Source: an uncultured Prevotellaceae bacterium
GTDB taxonomy: Bacteria; Bacteroidota; Bacteroidia; Bacteroidales; Muribaculaceae
Direction of reading: 5' to 3'
Length of the DNA stretch: 64,000 nucleotides
NCBI GenBank assembly: GCA_947302275.1
Contig: CAMYUW010000007.1
Coordinates: forward strand, 1 to 64,000
The notes below the pieces were generated by a model, which had not been told where the DNA came from, did no database searches, and saw only the letters and a program-made list of their open reading frames with translations. The first letter of the stretch is position 1, and the number at the start of each line of letters is the position of its first letter. Shown piece after piece: positions 7,381 to 16,032 of this stretch. The position numbers were made by a program, and so were the translations under genes.

Positions 7381-9102
7381 ATGGCGGAGAATATTGAGAA
7401 TATCAACGCTGGGGCTGAAGAGAAGAAGCCCTTGAATTTTGTAGAGCAGTTTGTCGCTGAGGACTTGGCGGCTGGTAAGAACGGGGGACGGTTGAACACA
7501 CGTTTCCCACCGGAGCCCAACGGTTACCTGCACATCGGCCATGCCAAGGCCATCTGCATGGACTTTGGCGTAGCCGAGAAATTTGGTGGCACATGTAACC
7601 TGCGCTTCGACGACACCAACCCACAGAAGGAGGACACCGAGTATGTCGAGGCTATCATGCGCGACATCCACTGGCTGGGCTATGACTGGGGCAACCGGCT
7701 GTACTATGCCAGCGATTACTTCCCCAAACTCTACGACTTCGCCATTCGCCTGATCAAGGAAGGCAAAGCCTATGTTGACGACCAGACGAGCGAGCAGATT
7801 GCCCAGCAAAAAGGCACGCCCACCACGCCCGGCACCAACAGTCCCTATCGTGACCGCACCGTTGAGGAAAACCTGGACCTGTTCCAGCGGATGAATGCAG
7901 GTGAATTTGAAGAGGGCAGCCACGTGTTGCGCGCCAAGATCGACATGGCGTCGAGCAATATGCACTTCCGCGACCCGATTATCTACCGCATCATCAAGAC
8001 GCCGCACTGGCGCACAGGCAACAAGTGGAACGTGTATCCCATGTATGACTTTGCCCACGGCCAAAGCGACTACTTCGAGGGCGTTACCCACTCGATTTGC
8101 ACGCTGGAGTTTGTACCCCACCGCGACCTGTACGACTACTTCGTGCATGAGTTGGCCGGCGAGAGCGCCAGCGAGTACTGTCCCCGCCAGATTGAGTTCA
8201 ACCGCCTGAACCTCACCTATACAGTGATGAGCAAACGCAAACTGTTGCAACTCGTCAAGGAAGGTCTCGTGGCCGGTTGGGACGACCCCCGCATGCCGAC
8301 CCTCTGTGGCCTGCGACGCCGCGGCTATACGCCCCAAGCCATCAAAAATTTCATCGAGGACATCGGCTACACCAAGTATGAGGCGCTGAACGACATCGGC
8401 CTGCTTGAGCACAACATCCGCGAAGAATTGAACCATCACGCAAACCGCGTGAGTGCCGTTTTGAATCCGGTCAAAGTTGTTATCACCAACTATCCCGAGG
8501 ATAAGGTCGAGATGATGGAGATGGACAACAACCCCGAGCAGGAAAATGCCGGCAAGCACCAGATGCCCTTCTCACGCGAGATTTACATCGAGCGCGACGA
8601 CTTCATGGAAGAGCCGCCCAAAAAATTCTTCCGCCTCACGCCAGGCAAGGAAGTGCGCCTCAAGGGAGCCTATATTATCATGTGTACTGGCTGCACCAAG
8701 GATGCCGACGGCAACGTGACTGAGATCCAATGCACCTACGACGCCGACACGCTGAGCGGCAGCGCCGGCAGTCAGCGCAAGGTCAAGGGCACACTGCACT
8801 GGGTAAGCGCCCGCCACTGTGTCGATGCTGAGGTAAGGCTTTACGACCGCTTGTTCGCCGTTGAAAATCCAAGCGCCGACACCGAGCACGACTTCCGCGA
8901 GCTGCTCAATCCCGATTCTTTGCGAGTCATCACCGATGCTAAAATCGAGCCGTTCCTCGCCGAGACCGCCAATGTGGGTGATACCTTCCAGTTCCAGCGC
9001 ATCGGCTACTTCTGCGTCGATCAGGACACCACCCCGGGCCACCTCGTCTTCAACCGCACCATCGGCCTGAAAGACAGCTGGGCCAAGCAACAGGGAAAAT
9101 AA
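7381..9102 (+). CDS. glnS: Glutaminyl-tRNA synthetase
   Basis: Class I aminoacyl-tRNA synthetase that charges tRNA-Gln. 573 residues, close to the usual bacterial length. The HIGH motif is in PEPNGYLHIGHAKAICMDFG (near residue 45). The KMSKS-equivalent is VMSKRKL (near residue 282), the form usual in GlnRS. The anticodon-binding beta barrels occupy the C-terminal 200 residues (EIYIERDDFMEEPPKKFFRL; GTLHWVSARHCVDAEVRLYD). WGNRLYYASDYF and DPRMPTLCGLRRRG distinguish it from GluRS. The next gene begins immediately after the stop codon. Confidence 0.96.
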   Translation: MAENIENINAGAEEKKPLNFVEQFVAEDLAAGKNGGRLNTRFPPEPNGYLHIGHAKAICMDFGVAEKFGGTCNLRFDDTNPQKEDTEYVEAIMRDIHWLGYDWGNRLYYASDYFPKLYDFAIRLIKEGKAYVDDQTSEQIAQQKGTPTTPGTNSPYRDRTVEENLDLFQRMNAGEFEEGSHVLRAKIDMASSNMHFRDPIIYRIIKTPHWRTGNKWNVYPMYDFAHGQSDYFEGVTHSICTLEFVPHRDLYDYFVHELAGESASEYCPRQIEFNRLNLTYTVMSKRKLLQLVKEGLVAGWDDPRMPTLCGLRRRGYTPQAIKNFIEDIGYTKYEALNDIGLLEHNIREELNHHANRVSAVLNPVKVVITNYPEDKVEMMEMDNNPEQENAGKHQMPFSREIYIERDDFMEEPPKKFFRLTPGKEVRLKGAYIIMCTGCTKDADGNVTEIQCTYDADTLSGSAGSQRKVKGTLHWVSARHCVDAEVRLYDRLFAVENPSADTEHDFRELLNPDSLRVITDAKIEPFLAETANVGDTFQFQRIGYFCVDQDTTPGHLVFNRTIGLKDSWAKQQGK

Positions 9103-9705
9103 ATGAGTCTAAATAAGGAACAAATACAAAAAATCAGGGTGCAACAGGATGCCGATATCGCTCAATGCCTCAAGGTGTTGAGCGCTGGAGGGCTGATACT
9201 CTACCCCACCGACACGGTGTGGGGCATCGGCTGTGACGCGACCAATGCCGATGCAGTGAGACGAGTGTACCAACTCAAGCAGCGCGACGACAGCAAGGCG
9301 CTCATCGTGCTTATCGACAGTGCAGACCACCTGGACCACTATGTGGTGGATGTACCCATGATTGCCCGTGAACTCATCGATGTAGCAGTTAATCCGCTGA
9401 CCATCATCTATGAGGGAGCTTACAACATAGCACCCAATGTGCTGGGTAATGAGGACAGCGTAGGTATCAGAATTCCGAATGATGAATTCTGCCACCGCCT
9501 GTGTGAGCGTTTCGGAAAGCCCATCGTCTCCACGTCGGCTAACGTGAGCGGCGAGCCTACCGCCAAACGATTCGCCGATATTGACTCCTCAATTGTAAAT
9601 GGTGTGGACTATGCCGTGGAATACCGCCGTAACGACACTACAAAGCACCAACCCTCCAACATCATCCTGTTGAGTCGTGACGGCACCTTCAAAATCATCA
9701 GATAA
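9103..9705 (+). CDS. L-threonylcarbamoyladenylate synthase (Sua5/YrdC/YciO family)
   Basis: 200 residues. Makes threonylcarbamoyl-AMP from threonine, bicarbonate and ATP for the t6A modification of ANN-decoding tRNAs. The family core is visible as LYPTDTVWGIGCDATN, then KALIVLIDSADHLDHY and VGIRIPNDEFC, with the signature STSANVSGEPTAKRFADI in the second half. There is no C-terminal Sua5 domain, so it is the short TsaC/YciO form. It abuts glnS with no gap, consistent with an operon for tRNA functions. Confidence 0.88.
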   Translation: MSLNKEQIQKIRVQQDADIAQCLKVLSAGGLILYPTDTVWGIGCDATNADAVRRVYQLKQRDDSKALIVLIDSADHLDHYVVDVPMIARELIDVAVNPLTIIYEGAYNIAPNVLGNEDSVGIRIPNDEFCHRLCERFGKPIVSTSANVSGEPTAKRFADIDSSIVNGVDYAVEYRRNDTTKHQPSNIILLSRDGTFKIIR

Positions 9706-9724
9706 CTAAAAAACCAAGGGAACC

Positions 9725-11161
9725 ATGAGAATCAGGTTAGATTTCAACAACAAGGCGCACGTCCAACGCATCAAGTATGTGATTGGAGACTTCTTGATGT
9801 CAAACCTCGCCTGGTTCAGTTTTAACTGCCTGCGTTGGCACATGGGAGCCGTCATCGGCCATGAGTATCTCGAAAGCTACCTCAAGACCGATATGGTACT
9901 CCTGGGACAGATTGTGTTCCCGTTGCTAATGATGGTGACCTATGCCTTCAGCGGATATTATAATAACGTGTGCCGCAAATCCCGTATCCAGGAATTGCTC
10001 ACCACTGCCGCCAGTGCCACAATCAACACGCTCATTATTTTCTTTGTGGCACTTATCAATGACGTGGTGGGCGTCCGTGGAAACGATTACGAGATGATAC
10101 TCATCCTTTGGGGGTTAATTTTCGGCTTCGTCTATTTCATGCGAGCCATCATCACCAATGCGGCCTCTAACAGCATCAAATCCCGCAAGTGGACATTCCC
10201 TGCCCTGGTCATTGGCAGCGGGTCGGCAGCGGTCAACTTTGTCAACAAACTCAACGCCAAACGGCGTTCCTCGGGCTACGACATCCGCGGATATGTCAAC
10301 ATTCCCGGCGAGAACCCCGTCAAGGGCAATCCCCTGCCCTGCTACGAACTCGACGAGCTTAAGGAGGTTTGTGACCAAGAAGGCATTTGGGAACTCATCG
10401 TCGTGCCCACCCGCGACGACACCCACCAGACGATGAATGCCATCAACAAACTCTTCGCGCTGGGCCTGCCCATCATGATTTCGCCCGAACGGTTCAACAT
10501 GATCCAGTCTCAGGTGCGCATCTCCGACATTTATGGCGAGCCGCTTGTCAACATTTCGCGCAGCAGCATGAGCGACAGCGGCAAGAACATCAAGCGCGCC
10601 ATCGACGTCATCGTCTCAATGCTGGCTTTGATTGTCCTCTCACCCCTCTATGCTATCGTTGCATGCATCATCAAGGGCACAAGCCCTGGACCGGTGTTCT
10701 ATCTGCAAGAGCGCATCGGCCTTCACAATAAGCCCTTCAACATCATCAAGTTCCGCTCGATGATCCAGAATGCCGAAGCGGCGGGACGTCCTCAACTCTC
10801 ATCGGACGACGACCCCCGCATCACCCCATTCGGCCGTTTCATGCGCAAGTACCGCATCGACGAACTTCCCCAGTTCTGGAACGTCCTCATGGGCGACATG
10901 TCCATCGTGGGTCCCCGTCCCGAACGCAAGTACTACATTGACCAGATCACCAAGCGTGTACCCTCCTATGCCCTCCTTCATCAAGTGCGGCCAGGCATCA
11001 CTTCGATGGGTATGGTCAAGTTTGGTTACGCCAAGAATGTAGATGAAATGGTTGAGCGTGTCAAGTATGATCTCATGTATCTTGACAACATGTCGTTGAT
11101 AAACGACTTGAAGATACTTATCTACACCATTAAAATAGTCTTCACAGGACGCGGAATGTAA
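9725..11161 (+). CDS. Undecaprenyl-phosphate sugar-1-phosphate transferase (WcaJ/WbaP type)
   Basis: 478-residue polyisoprenyl-phosphate hexose-1-phosphate transferase that starts repeat-unit assembly of a surface polysaccharide by loading a sugar phosphate on undecaprenyl phosphate. The N-terminal half has about four membrane helices and then a Rossmann-like CoA-binding region (FPALVIGSGSAAVNFV). After a fifth hydrophobic segment (VIVSMLALIVLSPLYAIVAC) comes the catalytic bacterial sugar-transferase domain with GPVFYLQERIG, FNIIKFRSM, IDELPQFWNVLMGDMSIVGP and RPERKYYI. The stop codon overlaps the start of the ClC gene by one base. It may share a pathway with the dTDP-sugar operon at 1268-4154. 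Confidence 0.9.
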   Translation: MRIRLDFNNKAHVQRIKYVIGDFLMSNLAWFSFNCLRWHMGAVIGHEYLESYLKTDMVLLGQIVFPLLMMVTYAFSGYYNNVCRKSRIQELLTTAASATINTLIIFFVALINDVVGVRGNDYEMILILWGLIFGFVYFMRAIITNAASNSIKSRKWTFPALVIGSGSAAVNFVNKLNAKRRSSGYDIRGYVNIPGENPVKGNPLPCYELDELKEVCDQEGIWELIVVPTRDDTHQTMNAINKLFALGLPIMISPERFNMIQSQVRISDIYGEPLVNISRSSMSDSGKNIKRAIDVIVSMLALIVLSPLYAIVACIIKGTSPGPVFYLQERIGLHNKPFNIIKFRSMIQNAEAAGRPQLSSDDDPRITPFGRFMRKYRIDELPQFWNVLMGDMSIVGPRPERKYYIDQITKRVPSYALLHQVRPGITSMGMVKFGYAKNVDEMVERVKYDLMYLDNMSLINDLKILIYTIKIVFTGRGM

Positions 11162-13005
11162 TGGCCAGTGATACTCCTACACATCAGACTGCAACCAGTG
11201 ACGGAGCTCCATCCAACGAACGCTCCAACTGGTGGATCCGCATGCTCATGTGGAGGGAGAAGCACTTGCCCGACCGCACCTTCGTCGCCCTGCTTGCCCT
11301 CGTCGTGGGCATTGCCTCGGGGCTGGCCGCCGTGCTGCTCAAGACGCTCATCGGACTCATCGCAGGTTTCCTGACCAGTCGTTTCATCATTGAACAAGGG
11401 AATTTCCTCTATCTGGTTTTCCCCGCCATCGGTATCGCCCTGGCATCGCTCTATGTCTATTACATTGCGCGCGAACCCATATCGCATGGTGTTACTCGCG
11501 TTCTGTATGCGCTGGCCCTCAAAAAGAGCCGCCTCAAGATCCACAACATGTACTCGTCGCTCATCGCCTCGTCGGTGACCATCGGATTCGGTGGATCGGT
11601 CGGTGCCGAGGGCCCGATTGTATTCACTGGGGCGGCAATTGGCAGCAACCTGGGGCAGGCTTTCAGGCTCACCCCCCAAAAGATGGCCATGCTGGTGGCT
11701 TGTGGTGCAGCGGCAGGTATCGCCGGCATCTTCAAGGCACCTATCGCTGGACTATTGTTTACCATCGAGGTGCTCATGCTCGACCTCACGGCGGGAGCCG
11801 CTATTCCACTGATCATTGCATCGGTGGCAGGCGCCACGGTGGCCTATGTGTTCACGGGCTATAACGTCGAGTTCTTTTTCTCGCAGAGTGAGCCGTTCTA
11901 CGCTTCCCGCATCCCGTATGTGGTGCTGCTGGGTGTCTTTTGCGGCTTTGTATCACTCTACTTCATCACGCTGATTGACCGCATCGAAGCGCGGTTCAAG
12001 AAACTTCGCAACCGCTGGGTGCGGTTTGTCGTGGGCGGCCTCACGCTGAGCGTTCTCATCTTCCTGATGCCTCCGCTATACGGCGAGGGCTTTGACGGCA
12101 TTACGCGCCTGATCAGCGGCGATGTGACAGGCATCTTCAATAACAGCTTGTTCTACAGTTATCGCGACAACACCGTGGCGGTGCTGCTGTTCCTGTTTGC
12201 CCTGGGCGCCTTCAAGGTATTTGCCACGGCAGCCACCAATGGTGGTGGCGGAGTGGGCGGTACGTTTGCGCCCTCGCTATTCGTCGGATGCATGGCAGGC
12301 GTCTTCTTTGCCTACCTGTTCAACCATTTGGGCATTATCGACCCCGAAACGCCTTTGAGCATCAAGAACTTTGCCCTCATGGGCATGGCCGGAGTGATGG
12401 CTGGTGTAATGCATGCGCCGCTGATGGGCATCTTCCTCACCGCCGAAATGACCGGCGGCTATGACCTGTTCCTGCCGCTGCTAATCGTCTCGGCCAGCAG
12501 TTACGGCATCTGCCGCATTTTCACCCCCTACGGCATCTACTCACGACGACTGGCTAAACGCGGCGAGTTGCTCACCCACCAGAAGGACCGTTCGGTGCTC
12601 ACCTTATTAAAAATGGACAGTGTTATCGAGAAGGATTTCTCCATCATTCATCCCGACATGAGCCTCAAGGACATGGTCGATGTCATTGCCCAGAGCCACC
12701 GCAATCTCTTCCCCGTGATTGATGATAGTGGCAAACTCGTGGGCGTGGTGCAGCTCGACGATATCCGCAACATCATGTTCCGTCCCGACTTGTACCGCCG
12801 CATTCAAGTCCACCGCTTCATGGCCACCCCACCCGCTAAGGTGATTGTGGGCACTCCCATGGAGAAAGTGATGAAGACCTTTGACGATATCGGAGCATGG
12901 AACCTGCCCGTCGTTGACGAGGACGGCCACTATGTGGGCTTTGTCTCCAAGAGCAAGATATTCAACAGCTACCGCCAGGTGCTGAAACATTATACATACG
13001 ATTAA
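11161..13005 (+). CDS. ClC-family chloride channel/transporter with two CBS domains
   Basis: 614 residues. The membrane part (about 30-430) has the ClC helices; GGSVGAEGPIVFTGAAIG carries the gating Glu (GxEGP) and GGGVGGTFAPSLFVG is the GxFxP anion-site motif. The position of the proton-pathway Glu of E. coli ClcA (second Glu of IIEEM) reads IEVLM here, so Val, as in ClC channels. The C-terminus has two CBS modules (about 490-545 and 550-610), which in other ClCs bind adenine nucleotides. Role: anion flux across the inner membrane. Channel versus exchanger is inferred from a single site and is not certain. Confidence 0.9.
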   Translation: MASDTPTHQTATSDGAPSNERSNWWIRMLMWREKHLPDRTFVALLALVVGIASGLAAVLLKTLIGLIAGFLTSRFIIEQGNFLYLVFPAIGIALASLYVYYIAREPISHGVTRVLYALALKKSRLKIHNMYSSLIASSVTIGFGGSVGAEGPIVFTGAAIGSNLGQAFRLTPQKMAMLVACGAAAGIAGIFKAPIAGLLFTIEVLMLDLTAGAAIPLIIASVAGATVAYVFTGYNVEFFFSQSEPFYASRIPYVVLLGVFCGFVSLYFITLIDRIEARFKKLRNRWVRFVVGGLTLSVLIFLMPPLYGEGFDGITRLISGDVTGIFNNSLFYSYRDNTVAVLLFLFALGAFKVFATAATNGGGGVGGTFAPSLFVGCMAGVFFAYLFNHLGIIDPETPLSIKNFALMGMAGVMAGVMHAPLMGIFLTAEMTGGYDLFLPLLIVSASSYGICRIFTPYGIYSRRLAKRGELLTHQKDRSVLTLLKMDSVIEKDFSIIHPDMSLKDMVDVIAQSHRNLFPVIDDSGKLVGVVQLDDIRNIMFRPDLYRRIQVHRFMATPPAKVIVGTPMEKVMKTFDDIGAWNLPVVDEDGHYVGFVSKSKIFNSYRQVLKHYTYD

Positions 13006-13077
13006 TAGCCCCGCACATGGCAGCCTCACGCCAATCTGGGTGGCGCGGTTGATGGCAAGCCACCTATTTATCATTTT

Positions 13078-13109
13078 TTTGCCCTATTGCGCAAAAAACA
13101 GTAATTTTG
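13078..13109 (+). promoter_or_regulatory. Promoter for the PAP2-barrel gene
   Basis: TTTG at 13078-13081, a gap of 20 bases, TAATTTTG at 13102-13109; a full match to the Bacteroidetes consensus. It fixes the start codon at 13145, because an earlier in-frame start (13040) would be upstream of the promoter. Confidence 0.7.
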
Positions 13110-13144
13110 TGCCAAAATTGACAGTGTTTCATTACAATATTATT

Positions 13145-14902
13145 ATGAGAAAGTTTTACGCAATATCTCTACTTATCGTTGCAATGCTGATGCCGTTCAT
13201 GGTCCAAGCGGCTGATGACATATCAGGGGTTGAGAATCATATCACTGGTATTGACTCCATACCATCAACCATCGATGATGCACCTACTGCCGAGATCGAA
13301 TTGCCCGCAGAGGAGGTGGTGCTCCTTGACACCGTCCTGCAGGAGCGACTTGGCGAGGAAATGCCAAAATTGAGCCTTTTTGAGCCGACCCACTCTCCTG
13401 ATTTCACCTTCTTTAAGAGCCGCACCAATCCCAATACCAAGCCCTACACCTTCTTGCAGGACCAGACGTGGGTGGGAATTCCCGTATTTCTTGCTGGATT
13501 GATCGCCAAGGGCGAGAAAGCGGCCTTCCGGCAGGACTATAGCAACATGAACGCCAAAATACGCCTCGTGGATCACTTCCACAGCGAGATTGACAACTTC
13601 ACGCAGTTTGCGCCCCTCGTCTTGGCTGTTGGTCTGAAGATAGGCGGTGTCGAGGGTCGTTCCGACTGGCCCCGCCTGTTTGCATCGGCAGCAGGGTCCT
13701 ATGCAGTGATGGCTGGCTTTGTCAACGGCATCAAATATACCTCTAGCGAGATGCGTCCTGACGGCACAACCCGCAACTCTTGGCCATCGGGACACACGGC
13801 GACGGCCTTCTGCGCCGCCACCATCCTGCACAAGGAGTATGGCTTGACACGCTCACCATGGTATTCTATTGCAGGTTATTCCGTAGCCACAGCCACTGGC
13901 GTGATGCGCGTACTCAACAACCGCCACTGGATATCGGATGTGCTTTCAGGAGCCGGCATCGGTATCCTGTCAACCGAGCTGGCCTATGGCATTTGTGACT
14001 TGCTTTTCAAAGAGAGAGGATTGCTGCGCAACGACATCAGCACTCATCCCGACTTAATGAAAAATCCCTCGTTCTTCGCCATCTCTATGGGTATCGGCTT
14101 CGGCAACAAAAACTTAATTCTGCCAGGCTTCAATTACGGTTTCCCTGGTGGTGATGATGATGAAGCAGACACCGACCCCATTCACCTGCAGTTCCGATCA
14201 TCTACAGCTGTAGGAGCCGAGGGTGCATGGTTTTTTAACCGCTACATTGGAATTGGTGGTCGCCTGCGTGTCAAGAGTACACCTATCAACGGTTGGAAAG
14301 CGTTTACTACATTTGAGGAGGCTGTCTTAAATGAGGACTTAAAAGAAGACCCTGATTTTTCTATCGGAAGTCCCGATTTGTATCTCAATATCGAGAGTGA
14401 CCACATCACTGAGTTCGCAGCCGACGCCGGTTTATATTTCAGCCTTCCGCTGTCGTCACGCTTCGCTATTGGCACCAAGTTGCTGGTGGGTCGTAGTATC
14501 ATGGATGATATCGATATTAACGCAGTGTTCTCGGGCGACAAGCTCAATATGAGAGAAGTGGATGATGGCTTTGTATATACTAGGACCGATGAAATAGCTT
14601 ACCACGATTGGGACTATCTTGATGTGAGTGCGAGCAACTCAATGAAATTTGGTTCCGGCATCTCACTAACCTATGCCTACAAGAACTCATTCTCGTGGCG
14701 TTTGTTCTGCGACTACGACTATTCCAAGAAGACCTTCACGGCCTCCTACGCTCCCGATGAGTTCATTACGAAGTTCTGTCCCGACTACCGAGATTGGTTT
14801 CTCAAGATGTTTGATGTTGATATTGCGGCTACATTCACCTCAAGTACGATCAAACATCTACACCAGTGGGTGGTTGGCGGAGCCTTGTGCGTGTCATTCT
14901 AA
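13145..14902 (+). CDS. PAP2-family phosphatase with a C-terminal beta-barrel-like domain
   Basis: 585 residues. The signal peptide is MRKFYAISLLIVAMLMPFMVQA. The PAP2 core shows KYTSSEMRP, SWPSGHTATAF and VLNNRHWISDVLSG, i.e. all three phosphatase motifs with the catalytic His residues, about residues 195-275. PAP2 enzymes dephosphorylate lipid phosphates such as undecaprenyl pyrophosphate or lipid A. From about residue 310 the protein becomes strand-rich with alternating hydrophobic residues and aromatic strand ends (FRSSTAVGAEGAWFFNRYIG; final WVVGGALCVSF ending in Phe), as in an outer-membrane barrel. So the enzyme could sit in the outer membrane facing the periplasm; this is inference. 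Confidence 0.82.
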   Translation: MRKFYAISLLIVAMLMPFMVQAADDISGVENHITGIDSIPSTIDDAPTAEIELPAEEVVLLDTVLQERLGEEMPKLSLFEPTHSPDFTFFKSRTNPNTKPYTFLQDQTWVGIPVFLAGLIAKGEKAAFRQDYSNMNAKIRLVDHFHSEIDNFTQFAPLVLAVGLKIGGVEGRSDWPRLFASAAGSYAVMAGFVNGIKYTSSEMRPDGTTRNSWPSGHTATAFCAATILHKEYGLTRSPWYSIAGYSVATATGVMRVLNNRHWISDVLSGAGIGILSTELAYGICDLLFKERGLLRNDISTHPDLMKNPSFFAISMGIGFGNKNLILPGFNYGFPGGDDDEADTDPIHLQFRSSTAVGAEGAWFFNRYIGIGGRLRVKSTPINGWKAFTTFEEAVLNEDLKEDPDFSIGSPDLYLNIESDHITEFAADAGLYFSLPLSSRFAIGTKLLVGRSIMDDIDINAVFSGDKLNMREVDDGFVYTRTDEIAYHDWDYLDVSASNSMKFGSGISLTYAYKNSFSWRLFCDYDYSKKTFTASYAPDEFITKFCPDYRDWFLKMFDVDIAATFTSSTIKHLHQWVVGGALCVSF

Positions 14903-14957
14903 TAGAGGAACTGTAATGGATAGGATAGATTTAACTGAGAAGCAATGATATATACAA

Positions 14958-15938
14958 ATGACTAAAGAGGAACTGAAGATAGTTTTTTTCGGGACTCCCG
15001 ATTTTGCAGTCGAGAGCCTAAGTCGCTTGGTTGACGGCGGCTATAACGTAGTTGCTGTTGTGACTATGCCCGACAAGCCTGCGGGACGAGGACGCCAGCT
15101 GCAGCAGAGCGATGTCAAACGTTATGCCGTCGAGCATGGACTGCCGGTGTTGCAACCCGTGAGCCTCAAGGATGAGGCGTTCATTGAAGAGTTGCGAGGT
15201 TACGGAGCCCAACTGTTTATCGTCATCGCCTTCAGGATGCTGCCCGAGGCGGTGTGGCAGATGCCTCCGCTGGGCACCTTCAACCTGCACGCATCACTAC
15301 TGCCGCGCTACCGTGGTGCCGCTCCCATCAACTGGGCCGTGATGAACGGCGATACCGAGACCGGCGTGACCACGTTCTTCCTCAAGCACGAGATTGACAC
15401 GGGCGACGTAATCCAACAACGTTCCTGCCCCATCGGTCGCCACGATAATGTGGAGGACATCCACGACCGCCTGATGGTCATGGGCGCCGACATGGTAATC
15501 GAGACTGTTGACGCCATCATCGCGGGTACCGTCAAGCCTATCCCTCAAGACCAGATGCTCACTGCGGGCCAGCAAGCCACTCCGGCTCCCAAGATTTTCA
15601 AGGACACCTGCCGCATCGACTGGACACGTCCTGCCGAGCAGGTTTACAACCATATCCGCGGCCTCTCGCCCTACCCTGCCGCATGGACCGTTATCCTGAA
15701 CGAAGCAGGCAATGAGGTGACAACACTAAAGATCTATCAGACGGGCGAACCCGAGCCGTTCGGCGAGAGCGAATGCCCCGAGCCCGGCGCCATCCGTGCC
15801 GACCGCAAGACATTGCGCATCGCCTGTGCCGATGGCTGGCTACAGATCATGCAGTTGCAACAATCGGGCAAGAAACGCATGGACACCGATGCCTTCCTAC
15901 GCGGTTTTATCATGACCATAACGATGCGCTGCCAATAA
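14958..15938 (+). CDS. fmt: Methionyl-tRNA formyltransferase
   Basis: 326 residues. Formylates initiator Met-tRNA with 10-formyltetrahydrofolate. IVFFGTPDFAVESL at the N-terminus, then the folate-site motif NLHASLLPRYRGAAPINWAV and HEIDTGDVIQQ are diagnostic. The C-terminal OB-like tRNA-binding domain begins near residue 205 (TCRIDWTRPAEQVYNHIRGL, SPYPAAWT). Preceded by the PAP2 gene with 55 bases between; ended by a strong hairpin shared with the converging peptidase gene. Confidence 0.96.
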   Translation: MTKEELKIVFFGTPDFAVESLSRLVDGGYNVVAVVTMPDKPAGRGRQLQQSDVKRYAVEHGLPVLQPVSLKDEAFIEELRGYGAQLFIVIAFRMLPEAVWQMPPLGTFNLHASLLPRYRGAAPINWAVMNGDTETGVTTFFLKHEIDTGDVIQQRSCPIGRHDNVEDIHDRLMVMGADMVIETVDAIIAGTVKPIPQDQMLTAGQQATPAPKIFKDTCRIDWTRPAEQVYNHIRGLSPYPAAWTVILNEAGNEVTTLKIYQTGEPEPFGESECPEPGAIRADRKTLRIACADGWLQIMQLQQSGKKRMDTDAFLRGFIMTITMRCQ

Positions 15939-15968
15939 CGCGCTACAATCCACCGAGACACATAATGA

Positions 15969-16005
15969 AATCGGGCATCAGCGTTTCATGTGCTGATGCC
16001 CGATT
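15969..16005. terminator. Bidirectional terminator between fmt and the first C10 gene
   Basis: Perfect 14-base stem AATCGGGCATCAGC / GCTGATGCCCGATT with a 9-base loop, between converging stop codons at 15938 and 16033. A T-rich run flanks it on each side. Confidence 0.7.
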
Positions 16006-16032
16006 CAATTTATAAGGTTATCTGACTCGATA

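Noticed and set aside
7372..8559. Long minus-strand open frame opposite glnS
   Set aside because: Antisense to an unambiguous glutaminyl-tRNA synthetase, with no promoter or family resemblance.
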